64,000 nt of DNA from Microbacterium yannicii PS01 (GCF_000304335.1 NZ_CAJF01000002.1:1-64000); one strand, 5' to 3'. Counted from the first letter of the stretch, positions 8,252 through 18,836 are shown. Translations and numbers: made by a program. Notes: generated by a model not told the origin, from the letters alone.

Positions 8252-8880
8252 CCGTCACCGCGGACAAGCCGCCGGTGCGCACCCGTATCGTGCGCTTCGC
8301 CCGATTCATCTGGCACGCCGAGGTCGGCGTGTGGCAGAGCCTGTACCGATGGATCTTCCGGCGCCCCCGGGTGCCGGCGGGAGCCCAGGCGTTCCCGTAC
8401 CACTCCCCGATCCTCACGATCCTCGTCGTCTTCATCGTGCTCTCGGCGGTCGAGATCCCGATCGTCGACCTGATCGTCCATCCCTGGCCGTGGATCCGTA
8501 TCCCTCTCCTCGCGCTCGGCATCTGGGGCGTCACATGGATGATCGGGCTGCTGCTGAGCTACCTCACCCGACCGCACGCCGTGGGACCTGCGGGCATCCG
8601 CGCGCGCCTGGGTGCCGATCTCGACATCGACCTCCCCTGGGACGTCATCGCCTCGGTCGAGCGCGCGCGGGACGTCGCCGAGAAGGCGCCGAAGGTTCGC
8701 GACGAGGCGCACGGCCGGACCTTCGCGATACGGATCGCGAACGAGACGAACCTGCTGGTACTCCTCGAGCGTCCGGTGACGGTCCGCCTGTCGGATCGTC
8801 CCACCGAGATCGACGCCGTGCGGCTGTGGGTCGACGATCCCGACGGGTTCATGGCGGCGGTACGCACCCACATCCCCTGA
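8248..8880 (+). CDS. conserved membrane protein of unknown function downstream of MarR
   Basis: A 210-residue protein. A basic amphipathic N-terminus (residues 1-45) is followed by two membrane segments, about 54-72 (ILTILVVFIVLSAVEIPIVD) and 80-106 (IRIPLLALGIWGVTWMIGLLLSYL). The cytoplasmic-looking C-terminus contains NETNLLVLLERPVTVRLS and a terminal DDPDGFMAAVRTHIP. The late part resembles the PH-like domains seen at the C-terminus of small actinobacterial membrane proteins, but I cannot name a family. Translationally coupled to marR by ATGA, so it is probably a regulated partner or target. Confidence 0.75.
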   Translation: MTVTADKPPVRTRIVRFARFIWHAEVGVWQSLYRWIFRRPRVPAGAQAFPYHSPILTILVVFIVLSAVEIPIVDLIVHPWPWIRIPLLALGIWGVTWMIGLLLSYLTRPHAVGPAGIRARLGADLDIDLPWDVIASVERARDVAEKAPKVRDEAHGRTFAIRIANETNLLVLLERPVTVRLSDRPTEIDAVRLWVDDPDGFMAAVRTHIP

Positions 8881-8918
8881 GCTTCGCGCAAGACCCGTCG
8901 CACCAGGACAATGGAGGG

Positions 8919-9605
8919 GTGGACGAGCCGACCTTCGTGATCCCTCTGTGGGCAGACCTCATCGCTGTCGGTCTCGGTGGAATCCAGGGTGCGCTCTTCG
9001 CATCCGGATTCCGCGGGGAACGCCGCCTGGATCTGCTCGGTGTCGCGATCATCGGCGTCGTGATGGGCATGGGCGGCGGTCTGATCCGCGACCTGCTGCT
9101 CAACGTCACCCCCACGACACTGCAGAGCAACTGGTATCTGCTGACGGCGACCGGGGCGGCTCTGCTGGGGATGCTCCTCGCGGGCCTGTTCCAGCGCATG
9201 AATGCCGTGATCGTGGGACTTGACGCCCTCGTCATCGGACTCTTCGGCGCCTTCGGCACCAGCAAGGCGCTCGTCCTCGGCATGCCGCTGGTCCCGGCGG
9301 TCTTCGTCGGGGTCTGCGCGGCCGTGGGCGGCGGCATCCTGCGCGACATGATCATGGGCCTGCCGGTCGCGATCATGCACGTCGGCTCGCTCTACGCCGT
9401 CGCAGCGGGCGCAGGATGCCTCGTGCTCGCGGGCGCCGAGCAGTTCGGCGTGGACATCGTCATCGCCGCCGCGATCGGCATCGCCGTGACCACGGTCATC
9501 CGGCTGCTCGCGGTGATCTTCGACATCTCGCTGCCCGAGCAGCGGGCACTCTATCGCCGCAAGGTGGCCGTCGAGACCTCGACGATCCCCATCGTCAAGC
9601 GGTGA
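8919..9605 (+). CDS. trimeric intracellular cation channel family protein (UPF0126/YvgT)
   Basis: A 228-residue membrane protein with seven hydrophobic segments in two related halves. Each half carries the glycine-rich signature of the family: GVVMGMGGGLIRDLLL and AAVGGGILRDMIMG. These are bacterial TRIC homologues, thought to be potassium-permeable channels. The GTG at 8919 gives the family's usual N-terminus (VDEPTFVIPLWADLIAVGLGGIQGALFAS in two stretches) and has AGGA 10 nt upstream; a GTG at 8937 is an alternative. It lies 38 bp after the membrane protein gene and may belong to the marR unit. Its stop codon lies inside a 32-bp palindrome. Confidence 0.88.
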   Translation: MDEPTFVIPLWADLIAVGLGGIQGALFASGFRGERRLDLLGVAIIGVVMGMGGGLIRDLLLNVTPTTLQSNWYLLTATGAALLGMLLAGLFQRMNAVIVGLDALVIGLFGAFGTSKALVLGMPLVPAVFVGVCAAVGGGILRDMIMGLPVAIMHVGSLYAVAAGAGCLVLAGAEQFGVDIVIAAAIGIAVTTVIRLLAVIFDISLPEQRALYRRKVAVETSTIPIVKR

Positions 9606-9633
9606 CGGCGGACCGCGCGCGGTCCGCCGTCAC
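9602..9633. terminator. perfect 32-bp palindrome between convergent genes (bidirectional terminator)
   Basis: The 16 bases 9602-9617 are the exact reverse complement of 9618-9633, with no loop. The palindrome includes the stop codon of the channel gene and ends 5 bp before the leuA stop. There is no U-run on either side, so it would be a GC-rich, U-poor terminator acting in both directions. Confidence 0.65.
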
Positions 9634-9638
9634 CCGCC

Positions 9639-11511
<1,873 letters not shown>

Positions 11512-11517
11512 GGCTTC

Positions 11518-11523
11518 AGGCTA
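11518..11523 (-). promoter_or_regulatory. -10 box for the leuA leader transcript
   Basis: TAGCCT on the minus strand ends exactly 6 nt before the leader-peptide ATG, matching the spacing at other predicted leaderless starts in this window. Confidence 0.55.
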
Positions 11524-11551
11524 CACCCGCTCCCGCGTATGTGCATCTCGG

Positions 11552-12475
11552 CTAGAAGCCGAGGCGTCCCAGCTGCTTGGGGTCGCGCTGCCATTCCTTC
11601 GCCACCCGCACGTGCAGCTTGAGGAACACGCGTGTGCCGACGAGAGGCTCGATCTGGGCACGCGCACGTGCACCGACATCCCGCAGCCGTGAGCCCTTGT
11701 GCCCGATGATGATGGCCTTCTGGCTGTCGCGCTCCACGACCACGTTCGCGTAGATGTCGGTCATGCTTCCCGTCTCGCGCTCGGACATGTCCTCGATCGT
11801 CACCGCGATGGAGTGCGGGAGCTCGTCTCGCACGCCCTCCAGTGCCGCCTCGCGGATGATCTCGGCGATGCGGTCCTCGGTCGACTCGTCGGTGACGACA
11901 CCGTCCGGGTAGAGAGCCGGGCCGGTGGGCATGAGCGAGAGAAGCTCGTCGGTCAGGACGTCCAGCTGATCGCGGGTCAGTGCCGACAGCGGAATCACCG
12001 CGGCCCAATCCTCGCGCAGCTGATCGACCTCGATGAGCCTCTCGGTGACCTGCTCGCGGGTCGCGGCATCCGTCTTCGTCACGATCGCGACCTTCTTCGC
12101 GCGGCCGTAGCCGTCGAGCGACTCCGCGATGCGGCGGTCGCCCGGCCCGACCTTCTCGGTCGCCGGCACGCAGAACCCGATGACGTCGACATCTCCGAGC
12201 ACCTGCTCGACGAGGTCGTTCAAACGCTGACCGAGGAGCGTGCGCGGCTTATGCAGCCCCGGGGTGTCGACGATGACGAGCTGCCCGGACGGGCGGTTCA
12301 GGATGCCGCGGATCGCGCGCCGCGTCGTCTGCGGCTTGTCGCTCGTGATGGCCACCTTCTCGCCGACGAGAGCGTTCGTCAGCGTCGACTTGCCGACGTT
12401 GGGCCGGCCGACGAAGGTGACGAAGCCGGATCGGCCGTGCGCGCCCTCGGATTCGGGAACCGCGGTGTCGCTCAT
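11552..12475 (-). CDS. era: GTPase Era
   Basis: A 307-residue ribosome-assembly GTPase. G1 is FVGRPNVGKSTLTNALVG near residues 21-38, the switch II G3 is IVDTPGLHKPR, and G4 is TKTD. The C-terminal KH domain contains VVERDSQKAIIIGHKGS, which binds the 3' end of 16S rRNA. Era checks 30S maturation together with YbeY, encoded three genes upstream. The ATG at 12475 overlaps the stop of the CorC-family gene by 4 bp (ATGA). It is the last gene of the hrcA-to-era chain and is followed by the separately promoted leuA. Confidence 0.96.
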   Translation of the reverse strand: MSDTAVPESEGAHGRSGFVTFVGRPNVGKSTLTNALVGEKVAITSDKPQTTRRAIRGILNRPSGQLVIVDTPGLHKPRTLLGQRLNDLVEQVLGDVDVIGFCVPATEKVGPGDRRIAESLDGYGRAKKVAIVTKTDAATREQVTERLIEVDQLREDWAAVIPLSALTRDQLDVLTDELLSLMPTGPALYPDGVVTDESTEDRIAEIIREAALEGVRDELPHSIAVTIEDMSERETGSMTDIYANVVVERDSQKAIIIGHKGSRLRDVGARARAQIEPLVGTRVFLKLHVRVAKEWQRDPKQLGRLGF

Positions 12476-13824
12476 GGGCTCTCCCCCTTCTTGGAGACGC
12501 GCACCTCGGCGGTGCGCGCTCCGTTGATGCGGATCTCGCCGGTGCGCGGCGATCTGTCGGAGTCCGGGCGCGGCGCGCCGCGCTCGACGAAGACCGTCGA
12601 GATGCCGCGGCCGCGGCCGCGTGACGCGCCGCCGGTGAGCACGAGTCCGGCATACTCGGCGGTCGCGCCCGGCTGCGGAACGCGACCGAGTGCCTTGCCG
12701 AGCAGCCCGCCGATCGAGTCGACGTCTTCGTCCTCGAGCTCCATCCCGAACAGGTCCCCCACTTCGTCGAGTCCGAGACGCGCGCTCACGCGATAGTGCC
12801 CGGGCTCGAGCTCGGTCACCTCGTCTGCGCGGGGATCGTATTCGTCCGAGATCTCGCCGACCAGCTCTTCGATGAGGTCCTCGAGGGTGACCAGGCCCGA
12901 CACTCCGCCGTACTCGTCGACGACCAGGCATACGTGCACCGCGTCACGCTTCATCTGCTGCAGCAGGGTCTCGGCCTTCATCGACTCCGGCACGAACACG
13001 GCCGGGCGCGCGATGCGGCTGATGGGGGCGTCGCGCCAGCCGGCCTCGTCGCGGAACCCGAACTGCACGAGATCCTTGAGGTACAGCACGCCCACCACGT
13101 CGTCGGCCTCGTCGTCGACGATCGGCACACGCGAGATCCCCTTGTCGAGGAAGATCGCCATGGCGGCGCGCGTCGACGCCGAGGCATCCACGGTCACCAT
13201 GTCCGTCCGCGGCACCATGACCGCCCGCACGAACGTGTCGGTGAAGTCGAAGACCGAGTGGATGAGCTCGCGGTCGTCCTCCTCGATGAGCTCGTTCTCG
13301 GCCGCCTCGTCGATGATGCTGAGCAGCTGCTCCTCGGAGGCGAACGAAGAACCGCGGGACGCGCCGGGTGTGATGCGGGTGCCGAGAGCCACCAGACCGT
13401 GAGCCAGCGGCCCCAGGAGGATGCGGACGCCGCGGATGACCGGAGCGGCGCCGCGCAGCAGCCCCTTCGCGTGGAGACGCCCCACGGTGCGCGGACTCGC
13501 GCCCACCACGACGTACGAGATGCCCGTCATGAGGACGGCGGCGGCCAGCATCGCCCACCAGATGTTGTCGAACAGCAGCGTGAAGGCGACCGTCACCAGC
13601 ACCGCCGCCGTCGTCTCTGCGAGGACGCGGATGAAGATGACCGCGTTCGCGTGGGCTTCCGGATCGGCCGCGATCCGCCGAAGCGGCTTCGCGTTGTGGC
13701 CTTCTGCGCCGAGCTCCGCGAGGTCTGCTCGCGATGTCACGCCGAGCGCGGCGTCGATGGCCACCATGAGGGCGCCGAATGCGAGCAGCAGCACCGCGCC
13801 GACGAGGAGGAGCGCTTCGGTCAT
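12472..13824 (-). CDS. hemolysin/CNNM family transporter with CBS pair and CorC domain
   Basis: A 450-residue membrane protein. The N-terminal DUF21 (CNNM) membrane domain has helices at about 4-24, 70-95 and 95-115. Then come a CBS pair (MVPRTDMVTVDASASTRAAM to EDLIEELVGEISDEYDP) and a C-terminal CorC/HlyC domain around residues 345-425. Family members are linked to Mg2+ efflux or homeostasis. Its position between ybeY and era is conserved in actinobacteria. Both ends overlap neighbours by 4 bp. The C-terminal tail after about 425 is basic and low-complexity. Confidence 0.92.
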   Translation of the reverse strand: MTEALLLVGAVLLLAFGALMVAIDAALGVTSRADLAELGAEGHNAKPLRRIAADPEAHANAVIFIRVLAETTAAVLVTVAFTLLFDNIWWAMLAAAVLMTGISYVVVGASPRTVGRLHAKGLLRGAAPVIRGVRILLGPLAHGLVALGTRITPGASRGSSFASEEQLLSIIDEAAENELIEEDDRELIHSVFDFTDTFVRAVMVPRTDMVTVDASASTRAAMAIFLDKGISRVPIVDDEADDVVGVLYLKDLVQFGFRDEAGWRDAPISRIARPAVFVPESMKAETLLQQMKRDAVHVCLVVDEYGGVSGLVTLEDLIEELVGEISDEYDPRADEVTELEPGHYRVSARLGLDEVGDLFGMELEDEDVDSIGGLLGKALGRVPQPGATAEYAGLVLTGGASRGRGRGISTVFVERGAPRPDSDRSPRTGEIRINGARTAEVRVSKKGESP

Positions 13825-14291
13825 GCGCGGGGTCGTCGGCGTTCTGCAGCGTGGAACGAGGCGATGAGCTCGCGCTGCAGACCGAACATCTCCCGCTCGT
13901 CCTCCGGCTCGGCATGATCGAAGCCGAGCAGGTGGAGAAGGCCGTGCGTGGTCAGGAGGATCAGCTCGTCGAGGGTGCTGTGCTTGGCCGTGACCGCCTG
14001 CGCCTCGGCGACCTGCGGGCAGAGCACGATGTCTCCGAGAAGTCCTGCAGGAGCGGGCGCGTCCTCGGTGCCGGGTCGCAGCTCATCCATCGGAAAGCTG
14101 AGCACATCGGTCGGACCCGGCTCGTCCATCCACTGCACGTGCAGCGACTCCATGGCCCCCTCGTCGACGAGCAGGATCGCCACGTCCGCCTCGGCGCTGA
14201 CGTGGAGCTCGGCGAGGTTGTGCTCCATGAGTCGCAGGAGCACCGTCTCGTCGACGGCGATGCCCGACTCGTTGCCGATCTCGATCGTCAT
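13821..14291 (-). CDS. ybeY: rRNA maturation endoribonuclease YbeY
   Basis: A 156-residue single-strand RNA endonuclease. The catalytic zinc motif H-x3-H-x5-H is intact in THGLLHLLGFDHAEPEDE. MDEPGPTDVLSFPMDEL is the conserved substrate-side loop. YbeY processes the 3' end of 16S rRNA and takes part in 70S quality control. It overlaps phoH upstream and the CorC-family gene downstream by ATGA junctions, so the chain is translationally coupled. Confidence 0.95.
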   Translation of the reverse strand: MTIEIGNESGIAVDETVLLRLMEHNLAELHVSAEADVAILLVDEGAMESLHVQWMDEPGPTDVLSFPMDELRPGTEDAPAPAGLLGDIVLCPQVAEAQAVTAKHSTLDELILLTTHGLLHLLGFDHAEPEDEREMFGLQRELIASFHAAERRRPRA

Positions 14292-15382
14292 GAGCGTCCT
14301 CGCTTCGGGATGTGGTCGCGGGGGCCGGCAGGCCTCGTCGCGGCGCGTCGCTCGGCCCGGTTCGAGAACTCGGTGGCCTCGTCGCGCTCGCGCCGCGCGG
14401 CCAGCCGGCGCTCGTCGTACTCGCTGTAGGCATCGACGATGCGACCGACCAGATTGTGGCGCACGACGTCGTCGCTGGTGAGGTACGCGAAGTGGATGTC
14501 GTCGATCTCTTTCAGCACGCGGGTCACCAGGCGCAGACCGGACGCGCCCTGCGGAAGGTCGACCTGCGTGATGTCGCCGGTGACGACCATCCGGGTGCCG
14601 AATCCGAGTCGGGTGAGGAACATCTTCATCTGCTCGGGCGTGGTGTTCTGCGCCTCGTCGAGCACCACGAACGAGTCGTTCAGCGTGCGGCCGCGCATGT
14701 ATGCCAGCGGGGCGACCTCGATGGTTCCCGTCGCCATCAGCTTGGGGACCAGCTCGGGGTCCATCATCTCGTTGAGAGCGTCGTAGAGCGGTCGCAGATA
14801 GGGATCGATCTTGTCGGTGAGCGTGCCGGGAAGGAACCCGAGTCGTTCGCCGGCCTCGACGGCGGGACGGGTCAGGATGATCCTGCTGACCTCTTTGCGC
14901 TGAAGGGCCTGCACGGCCTTGGCCATCGCGAGGTAGGTCTTCCCGGTGCCGGCAGGACCGATCCCGAAGACGATCGTGCTCTCTTCGATCGCGTCGACGT
15001 AGGCCTTCTGGCCGAGGGTCTTGGGCCGGATCACCTTGCCGCGCGATGACAGGATCGCCTCGCCGAGCACCTCGGAGGGGCGGGGCCCGCCTTCGGTGCG
15101 GAGGATGCGATTGGAGGACGACACGTCCTCCTCGCCCAGTGCGTGACCCGCCTTGGTCATGGCGAGCAGCTCGTCCACGAGTGAGCGGGCGGCGGCCACC
15201 GCGTCGGCTGTGCCGGTGAGGGTGATTTCGTTGCCCCGCACGTGCACGTCGACTCCGGGATGCTCCCGCTCGACGACCCGCAGCAGGCGGTCCTGCGGTC
15301 CCAGCAGCTGCACCATCGCGACGCCGTCGGCGTACACGCGGTCGGTCACATGGTCATCGGAGGTGTGGTCAGGGTCAGGCAC
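14288..15382 (-). CDS. phoH: PhoH family ATPase
   Basis: A 364-residue protein. An N-terminal nucleic-acid-binding segment (VDVHVRGNEITLTGTADAV) is followed by the PhoH P-loop ATPase: Walker A GPAGTGKTYLAMAKAVQAL, Walker B SFVVLDEAQNT, and RMVVTGDITQVDLP. Family members are predicted RNA helicases or ATPases linked to phosphate starvation and to YbeY-dependent rRNA processing. The GTG at 15382 overlaps the HIT gene by 8 bp. A GTG at 15349 (353 residues) is possible, but the longer form is preferred because translational coupling is the rule in this chain. Confidence 0.92.
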   Translation of the reverse strand: MPDPDHTSDDHVTDRVYADGVAMVQLLGPQDRLLRVVEREHPGVDVHVRGNEITLTGTADAVAAARSLVDELLAMTKAGHALGEEDVSSSNRILRTEGGPRPSEVLGEAILSSRGKVIRPKTLGQKAYVDAIEESTIVFGIGPAGTGKTYLAMAKAVQALQRKEVSRIILTRPAVEAGERLGFLPGTLTDKIDPYLRPLYDALNEMMDPELVPKLMATGTIEVAPLAYMRGRTLNDSFVVLDEAQNTTPEQMKMFLTRLGFGTRMVVTGDITQVDLPQGASGLRLVTRVLKEIDDIHFAYLTSDDVVRHNLVGRIVDAYSEYDERRLAARRERDEATEFSNRAERRAATRPAGPRDHIPKRGRS

Positions 15383-15722
15383 CGACGCTCTTCTCTTCGA
15401 GGCCCCCCGCGAGCACGTGGGCGTGCACATGGAAGACGGTCTGGCCCGCGTTCGGGCCGGTGTTGAAAACCAGACGGAAGTCACCGTCGGCGTGTTCCGA
15501 GGCCAGCGAGTTCGCCAGGCCCACAAGCTCGGCCATGAGCCCGGGATCTCCCGCAGCGAGCTCGACGACGTTGCGGTACTCCTCGGACTTGGGGATCACC
15601 AGCAGGTGAACGGGCGCCTGGGGCGCGATGTCGCGGATGGCGAACGCGTTCTCGGTCTCGGCGATGATCTCGGAGGGGATCTCTCCGTTGCGGATGCGCG
15701 TGAAGATCGACGGTTCGCTCAT
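15375..15722 (-). CDS. HIT domain hydrolase
   Basis: A 115-residue histidine-triad protein beginning MSEPSIFTRIRNGEIPSEII, with the catalytic triad in TVFHVHAHVLAGG (H-x-H-x-H). This is the HinT-like branch, which hydrolyses AMP-linked phosphoramidates. It lies between rsmE and phoH as in other actinobacteria. A TAGACT box ends 6 nt before the ATG with no Shine-Dalgarno sequence. HIT-phoH-ybeY-corC-era may therefore be transcribed from an internal leaderless promoter as well as from the hrcA promoter. Confidence 0.93.
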   Translation of the reverse strand: MSEPSIFTRIRNGEIPSEIIAETENAFAIRDIAPQAPVHLLVIPKSEEYRNVVELAAGDPGLMAELVGLANSLASEHADGDFRLVFNTGPNAGQTVFHVHAHVLAGGLEEKSVGA

Positions 15723-15728
15723 TGCCTC

Positions 15729-15734
15729 AGTCTA
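15729..15734 (-). promoter_or_regulatory. -10 box of a predicted leaderless promoter (HIT gene)
   Basis: TAGACT on the minus strand ends 6 nt before the ATG of the HIT gene. It lies in the 67-bp gap after rsmE. Confidence 0.5.
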
Positions 15735-15789
15735 TCGACGGGGGTCACGGCGGGGTCGGCGGCATCTGCGCGAAGCGACGACTGCGCCA

Positions 15790-16515
15790 TCACCATCGCC
15801 CGATGGCGGCACTGACCACGGCGAGGGCGGCGGGACCGGCGGTCGACGTGCGCAGCACGGTGTCGCCGAGTCGCACGAGCGTCGCCCCGCTCGCCGTGAG
15901 CACCTCGAGCTCGTCCGGTGCGATGCCGCCCTCGGGGCCGACGACGAGGGCGATGTCGCCGGTGCCGGACGAGAGGTCGACCGAGGTCAGTGTCACCGTC
16001 GCCGTGGGCTCGAGAACGAGGACGACGCTCCCCGTGCCCGCGAGCGCCTTCGTCGTGTGCAGCGCTGCGACGTCGGGGACCCACGCACGGTGCGCCTGCT
16101 TCGCCGCCTCGCGCACGATGCCGGCCCACCGCTGGCGAGCTTTGAGCTCCTTCGCCGCATCCCAGCGAGAGACGCTGCGGGCAGCCTGCCACGGCACGAT
16201 CTCATCGACGCCGAGCTCGGTCGCGGCCTGGATCGCGAGTTCGTCCCGGTCCCCCTTGGCGAGAGCCTGCACGAGCACGAGGCGGCGCTCCGGCGGCGCC
16301 ACGTCATCGCGCGAGTGCACGCGCACGACGACCTCACGGGCCGTCGCCGTCTCGACCTCGCCGGTCAGCCAGGCGCCGCGGCCGTCGCCGACCGTGACCT
16401 CCTCCCCCGCGCGCACCCTCCGCACGGCGGCGGCGTGGTGCGCCTCGGCCCCGGTCAGGACGACCGCATCGCCGGCGACGTGGGTCGCCTCATCGACGAG
16501 GAAGTGCAGGGGCAC
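15790..16515 (-). CDS. rsmE: 16S rRNA (uracil1498-N3)-methyltransferase
   Basis: A 241-residue SPOUT methyltransferase. The N-terminal PUA-like part runs through HHAAAVRRVRAGEEVTVGDG. The trefoil knot is visible in ALVVGPEGGIAPDELEVL and VRLGDTVLRTSTAGPAAL, the S-adenosylmethionine site. It methylates U1498 of 16S rRNA in the assembled 30S subunit. It starts 3 bp after the dnaJ stop; the dnaJ-rsmE pair is widely conserved. Confidence 0.94.
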   Translation of the reverse strand: MPLHFLVDEATHVAGDAVVLTGAEAHHAAAVRRVRAGEEVTVGDGRGAWLTGEVETATAREVVVRVHSRDDVAPPERRLVLVQALAKGDRDELAIQAATELGVDEIVPWQAARSVSRWDAAKELKARQRWAGIVREAAKQAHRAWVPDVAALHTTKALAGTGSVVLVLEPTATVTLTSVDLSSGTGDIALVVGPEGGIAPDELEVLTASGATLVRLGDTVLRTSTAGPAALAVVSAAIGRW

Positions 16516-16518
16516 GGA

Positions 16519-17631
16519 TCACCCGTTCCGGAAGCGGTCGCGCAGCTTCGCGAAGAGTCCCTGGTGGAACTCCGCCAGCTTCGGGCCCGGCGCCTTCGTC
16601 CGCTTCGCGAAGTCCTCGATCAGCGCCCGCTCCTTGGCATCGAGGCGCGTCGGCGTGACGACATGCACTCCGACGCGGAGGTCGCCGCGCTGGGAACCGC
16701 GCAGCGGTGTGATGCCGCGTCCCTTGATCGTCAGGACGTCGCCGGCCTGCACGCCGGGCCGGATCTCGAGGTCCACGGCGCCGTCGAGCGAGGTGATCGT
16801 CGTGGTGGTTCCCAGGATCGCGTCGGGCATCGATACCTCGAGGGTGGCGAGGAGGTCGTCGCCGTCCCGGCTGAAGACCTCGTGCGGCGAGACCGAGACC
16901 TCGATGTAGAGATCGCCGTTCGGACCGCCCGCCGGTCCCACTTCGCCGGAGCCCGGGAGCTGCAGCCGCAGCCCCGTCTCGACGCCGGCGGGGATGTCGA
17001 GCGAGACGGTGCGGCGGGCCCGCACCCGGCCCTGACCCTGGCAGGTCGCGCACGGGTACGGGATGGTGGTGCCGTAGCCCTGGCACACGTTGCAGGGCTG
17101 GTTGGTGACGACGTTGCCGAGAAGGCTGCGCACCTGGCGCTGCACGTGGCCGGTGCCGTGGCAGATGTCGCAGGCCACGGGGCTGGTCCCCGGCTGGCAG
17201 CACGACCCCTGACACGTCTCGCACAGCACCGCGGTGTCGACCTCGATGTCACGATGCACGCCGAAGACGACGTCGCCCAGTTCGAGCGTCACCCGCACCA
17301 GCGCGTCCTGGCCGCGCTCGCGCCGGGACCGCGGACGCCCGCCGCGCGAGCCGCCGGCCGCACCGAAGAACGTCTCGAAGATGTCATTGAAGCCGCCGAA
17401 ACCGCCCGCGCCGCCGAAGGGCGACTCGTCTCCGCCCCTGTCGTAACGCGCCCGCTGTTCGGGATCGCTGAGGACGTCGTAGGCGTGCGTCACGAGCTTG
17501 AACCGCTCGGACGCGTCCTCGCCGGGATTGACATCGGGGTGCAGCTGGCGGGCCAAGCGCCGGTACGCCTTCTTGATCTCGTCTGTCGAGGCGTCTCGCG
17601 AGACGCCCAGGACCTCGTAGTGGTCAGCCAC
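16519..17631 (-). CDS. dnaJ: chaperone DnaJ (type I, zinc-finger form)
   Basis: A 370-residue type I Hsp40. The J domain (residues 1-65) has the HPD tripeptide in [15 protein letters not shown]-rich linker carries [18 protein letters not shown]. Four CxxCxGxG-type zinc repeats follow ([32 protein letters not shown]), then the C-terminal client-binding domain. The GTG at 17631 is preferred over an upstream ATG at 17667 because GGAAGG lies 6 nt before it and the protein then begins [15 protein letters not shown]. As the hrcA neighbour it is the heat-regulated DnaJ2 copy typical of actinobacteria. Confidence 0.95.
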   Translation of the reverse strand: MADHYEVLGVSRDASTDEIKKAYRRLARQLHPDVNPGEDASERFKLVTHAYDVLSDPEQRARYDRGGDESPFGGAGGFGGFNDIFETFFGAAGGSRGGRPRSRRERGQDALVRVTLELGDVVFGVHRDIEVDTAVLCETCQGSCCQPGTSPVACDICHGTGHVQRQVRSLLGNVVTNQPCNVCQGYGTTIPYPCATCQGQGRVRARRTVSLDIPAGVETGLRLQLPGSGEVGPAGGPNGDLYIEVSVSPHEVFSRDGDDLLATLEVSMPDAILGTTTTITSLDGAVDLEIRPGVQAGDVLTIKGRGITPLRGSQRGDLRVGVHVVTPTRLDAKERALIEDFAKRTKAPGPKLAEFHQGLFAKLRDRFRNG

Positions 17632-17682
17632 TTTCGCCTTCCTGCCGCGGCCGGGCCGCGGGATCATGTGTGCGCGTCCGCG

Positions 17683-18723
17683 TCAGCGGCTGCTCTCGTC
17701 TTCCTCGAGCATCCGCGTGAGGTAGCGCGCGACGGCTCTCACCGCCGCGAGGTTGGTGGGGTAGTCCATGCGCGTCGGGCCCATGACGCCGACGCGGGCG
17801 CGTGAGCCGGTCGCGTCGTAGTCGCTGGCGACGACGGATGCCTCGGCCAGGCCGAACGGCTCGTTCTCGCGGCCGATGCTGGCCGACAGGCCGTGCGCGT
17901 CGGTGACCATCTCGCCCATGAGGCGCAGCAGGGTCACCTGCTCCTCGATGGCCTCCAGCAGTGGGTAGATGCTGCCGCGGAAGTCCGCCTCGCTGCGCGC
18001 GAGGTTGGCGCTTCCCGCCATCACGAGCTTGTCCTGCCGGAACTCCTCGAGCTCTTCGGCGACGGCCTTCACGATCTCGTCGGTGGCGACCTCGTGCGCG
18101 GCGGCATGCGGGCGTTCGGTGCCGAGGCGATCTGCGATCCGCTGCAAGCCTTCCCGCACCGGGCGTCCGACCAGGAGCGTGCCCAACTCGGCCCGGATGC
18201 GGGCCAGGTCGGCGTCGTCGAACTCGTCGCGCACGAACGTCAGGCGCTGCGACACGCGCCCGGTGTCGGTGACCACGATCACCAGCATCCGACCCCCGCC
18301 CAGTTGGACGAGCTCCACGTGCGTGACGTTGGCGCGAGCGAAGGACGGATACTGCACGATCGCCACCTGGCCGGTGAGACGGGTGAGCGCGCGCACCGTG
18401 CGTGCCAGCACGTCGTCCAGATCGCCCGAGCCCTCGAGGAACGCCGAGATCGCCGAGCGCTGAGCCGAGCTCAGCGGACGCAGCTCGGCCAGGTGGTCGA
18501 CGAAGACGCGGTAGCCCTTGTCGGTCGGCACGCGGCCGGAAGAGGTGTGGGGCGCGGTGATCAGCTCTTCATCCTCGAGCAGGGCCATGTCGTTGCGGAT
18601 CGTCGCGGCGGAGACGCCGAAAGCGTGCCGCTCGACGATCGTCTTGCTGCCGACCGGCTCGCGCGTGTCGACGTAGTCCTGGACGATCGCCCGCAGCACT
18701 TCGAGCCCGCGTTCGCTGACCAT
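17683..18723 (-). CDS. hrcA: heat-inducible transcription repressor HrcA
   Basis: A 346-residue repressor. The N-terminal winged helix is GSKTIVERHAFGVSAATIRNDMALLEDEELI, in the usual position (residues 24-55), followed by GRVPTDKGYRVFVDHL and the inserted dimerisation and GAF-like regions. HrcA binds CIRCE and is kept active by GroEL. A CIRCE copy lies 50 bp upstream of the ATG, so hrcA-dnaJ should be autoregulated. GGAGGAGG precedes the ATG at 18723. Confidence 0.96.
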   Translation of the reverse strand: MVSERGLEVLRAIVQDYVDTREPVGSKTIVERHAFGVSAATIRNDMALLEDEELITAPHTSSGRVPTDKGYRVFVDHLAELRPLSSAQRSAISAFLEGSGDLDDVLARTVRALTRLTGQVAIVQYPSFARANVTHVELVQLGGGRMLVIVVTDTGRVSQRLTFVRDEFDDADLARIRAELGTLLVGRPVREGLQRIADRLGTERPHAAAHEVATDEIVKAVAEELEEFRQDKLVMAGSANLARSEADFRGSIYPLLEAIEEQVTLLRLMGEMVTDAHGLSASIGRENEPFGLAEASVVASDYDATGSRARVGVMGPTRMDYPTNLAAVRAVARYLTRMLEEDESSR

Positions 18724-18772
18724 CCCGCCTCCTCCGCTGCGTTCGGCCCCAGGGCCGTCGGCGCCAGGCCGT

Positions 18773-18799
18773 CTGGCACTCGCATTACTCGAGTGCCAA
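18773..18799. promoter_or_regulatory. CIRCE operator (HrcA binding site)
   Basis: An inverted repeat TGGCACTC - 9 bp - GAGTGCCA, matching the CIRCE plan (TTAGCACTC-N9-GAGTGCTAA) with G/C in place of the A/T at one position per arm. It directly follows the TAGAAT -10 of hrcA, so bound HrcA would cover the transcription start. Confidence 0.9.
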
Positions 18800-18804
18800 T
18801 TCTA
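18799..18804 (-). promoter_or_regulatory. -10 box of the hrcA-dnaJ promoter
   Basis: TAGAAT on the minus strand abuts the CIRCE repeat. The predicted start is about 18792, inside CIRCE, giving a leader of about 70 nt that carries a Shine-Dalgarno sequence. Confidence 0.6.
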
Positions 18805-18836
18805 CCGGATGAGGTGCGACCGGGCCGGAAGGCGCG

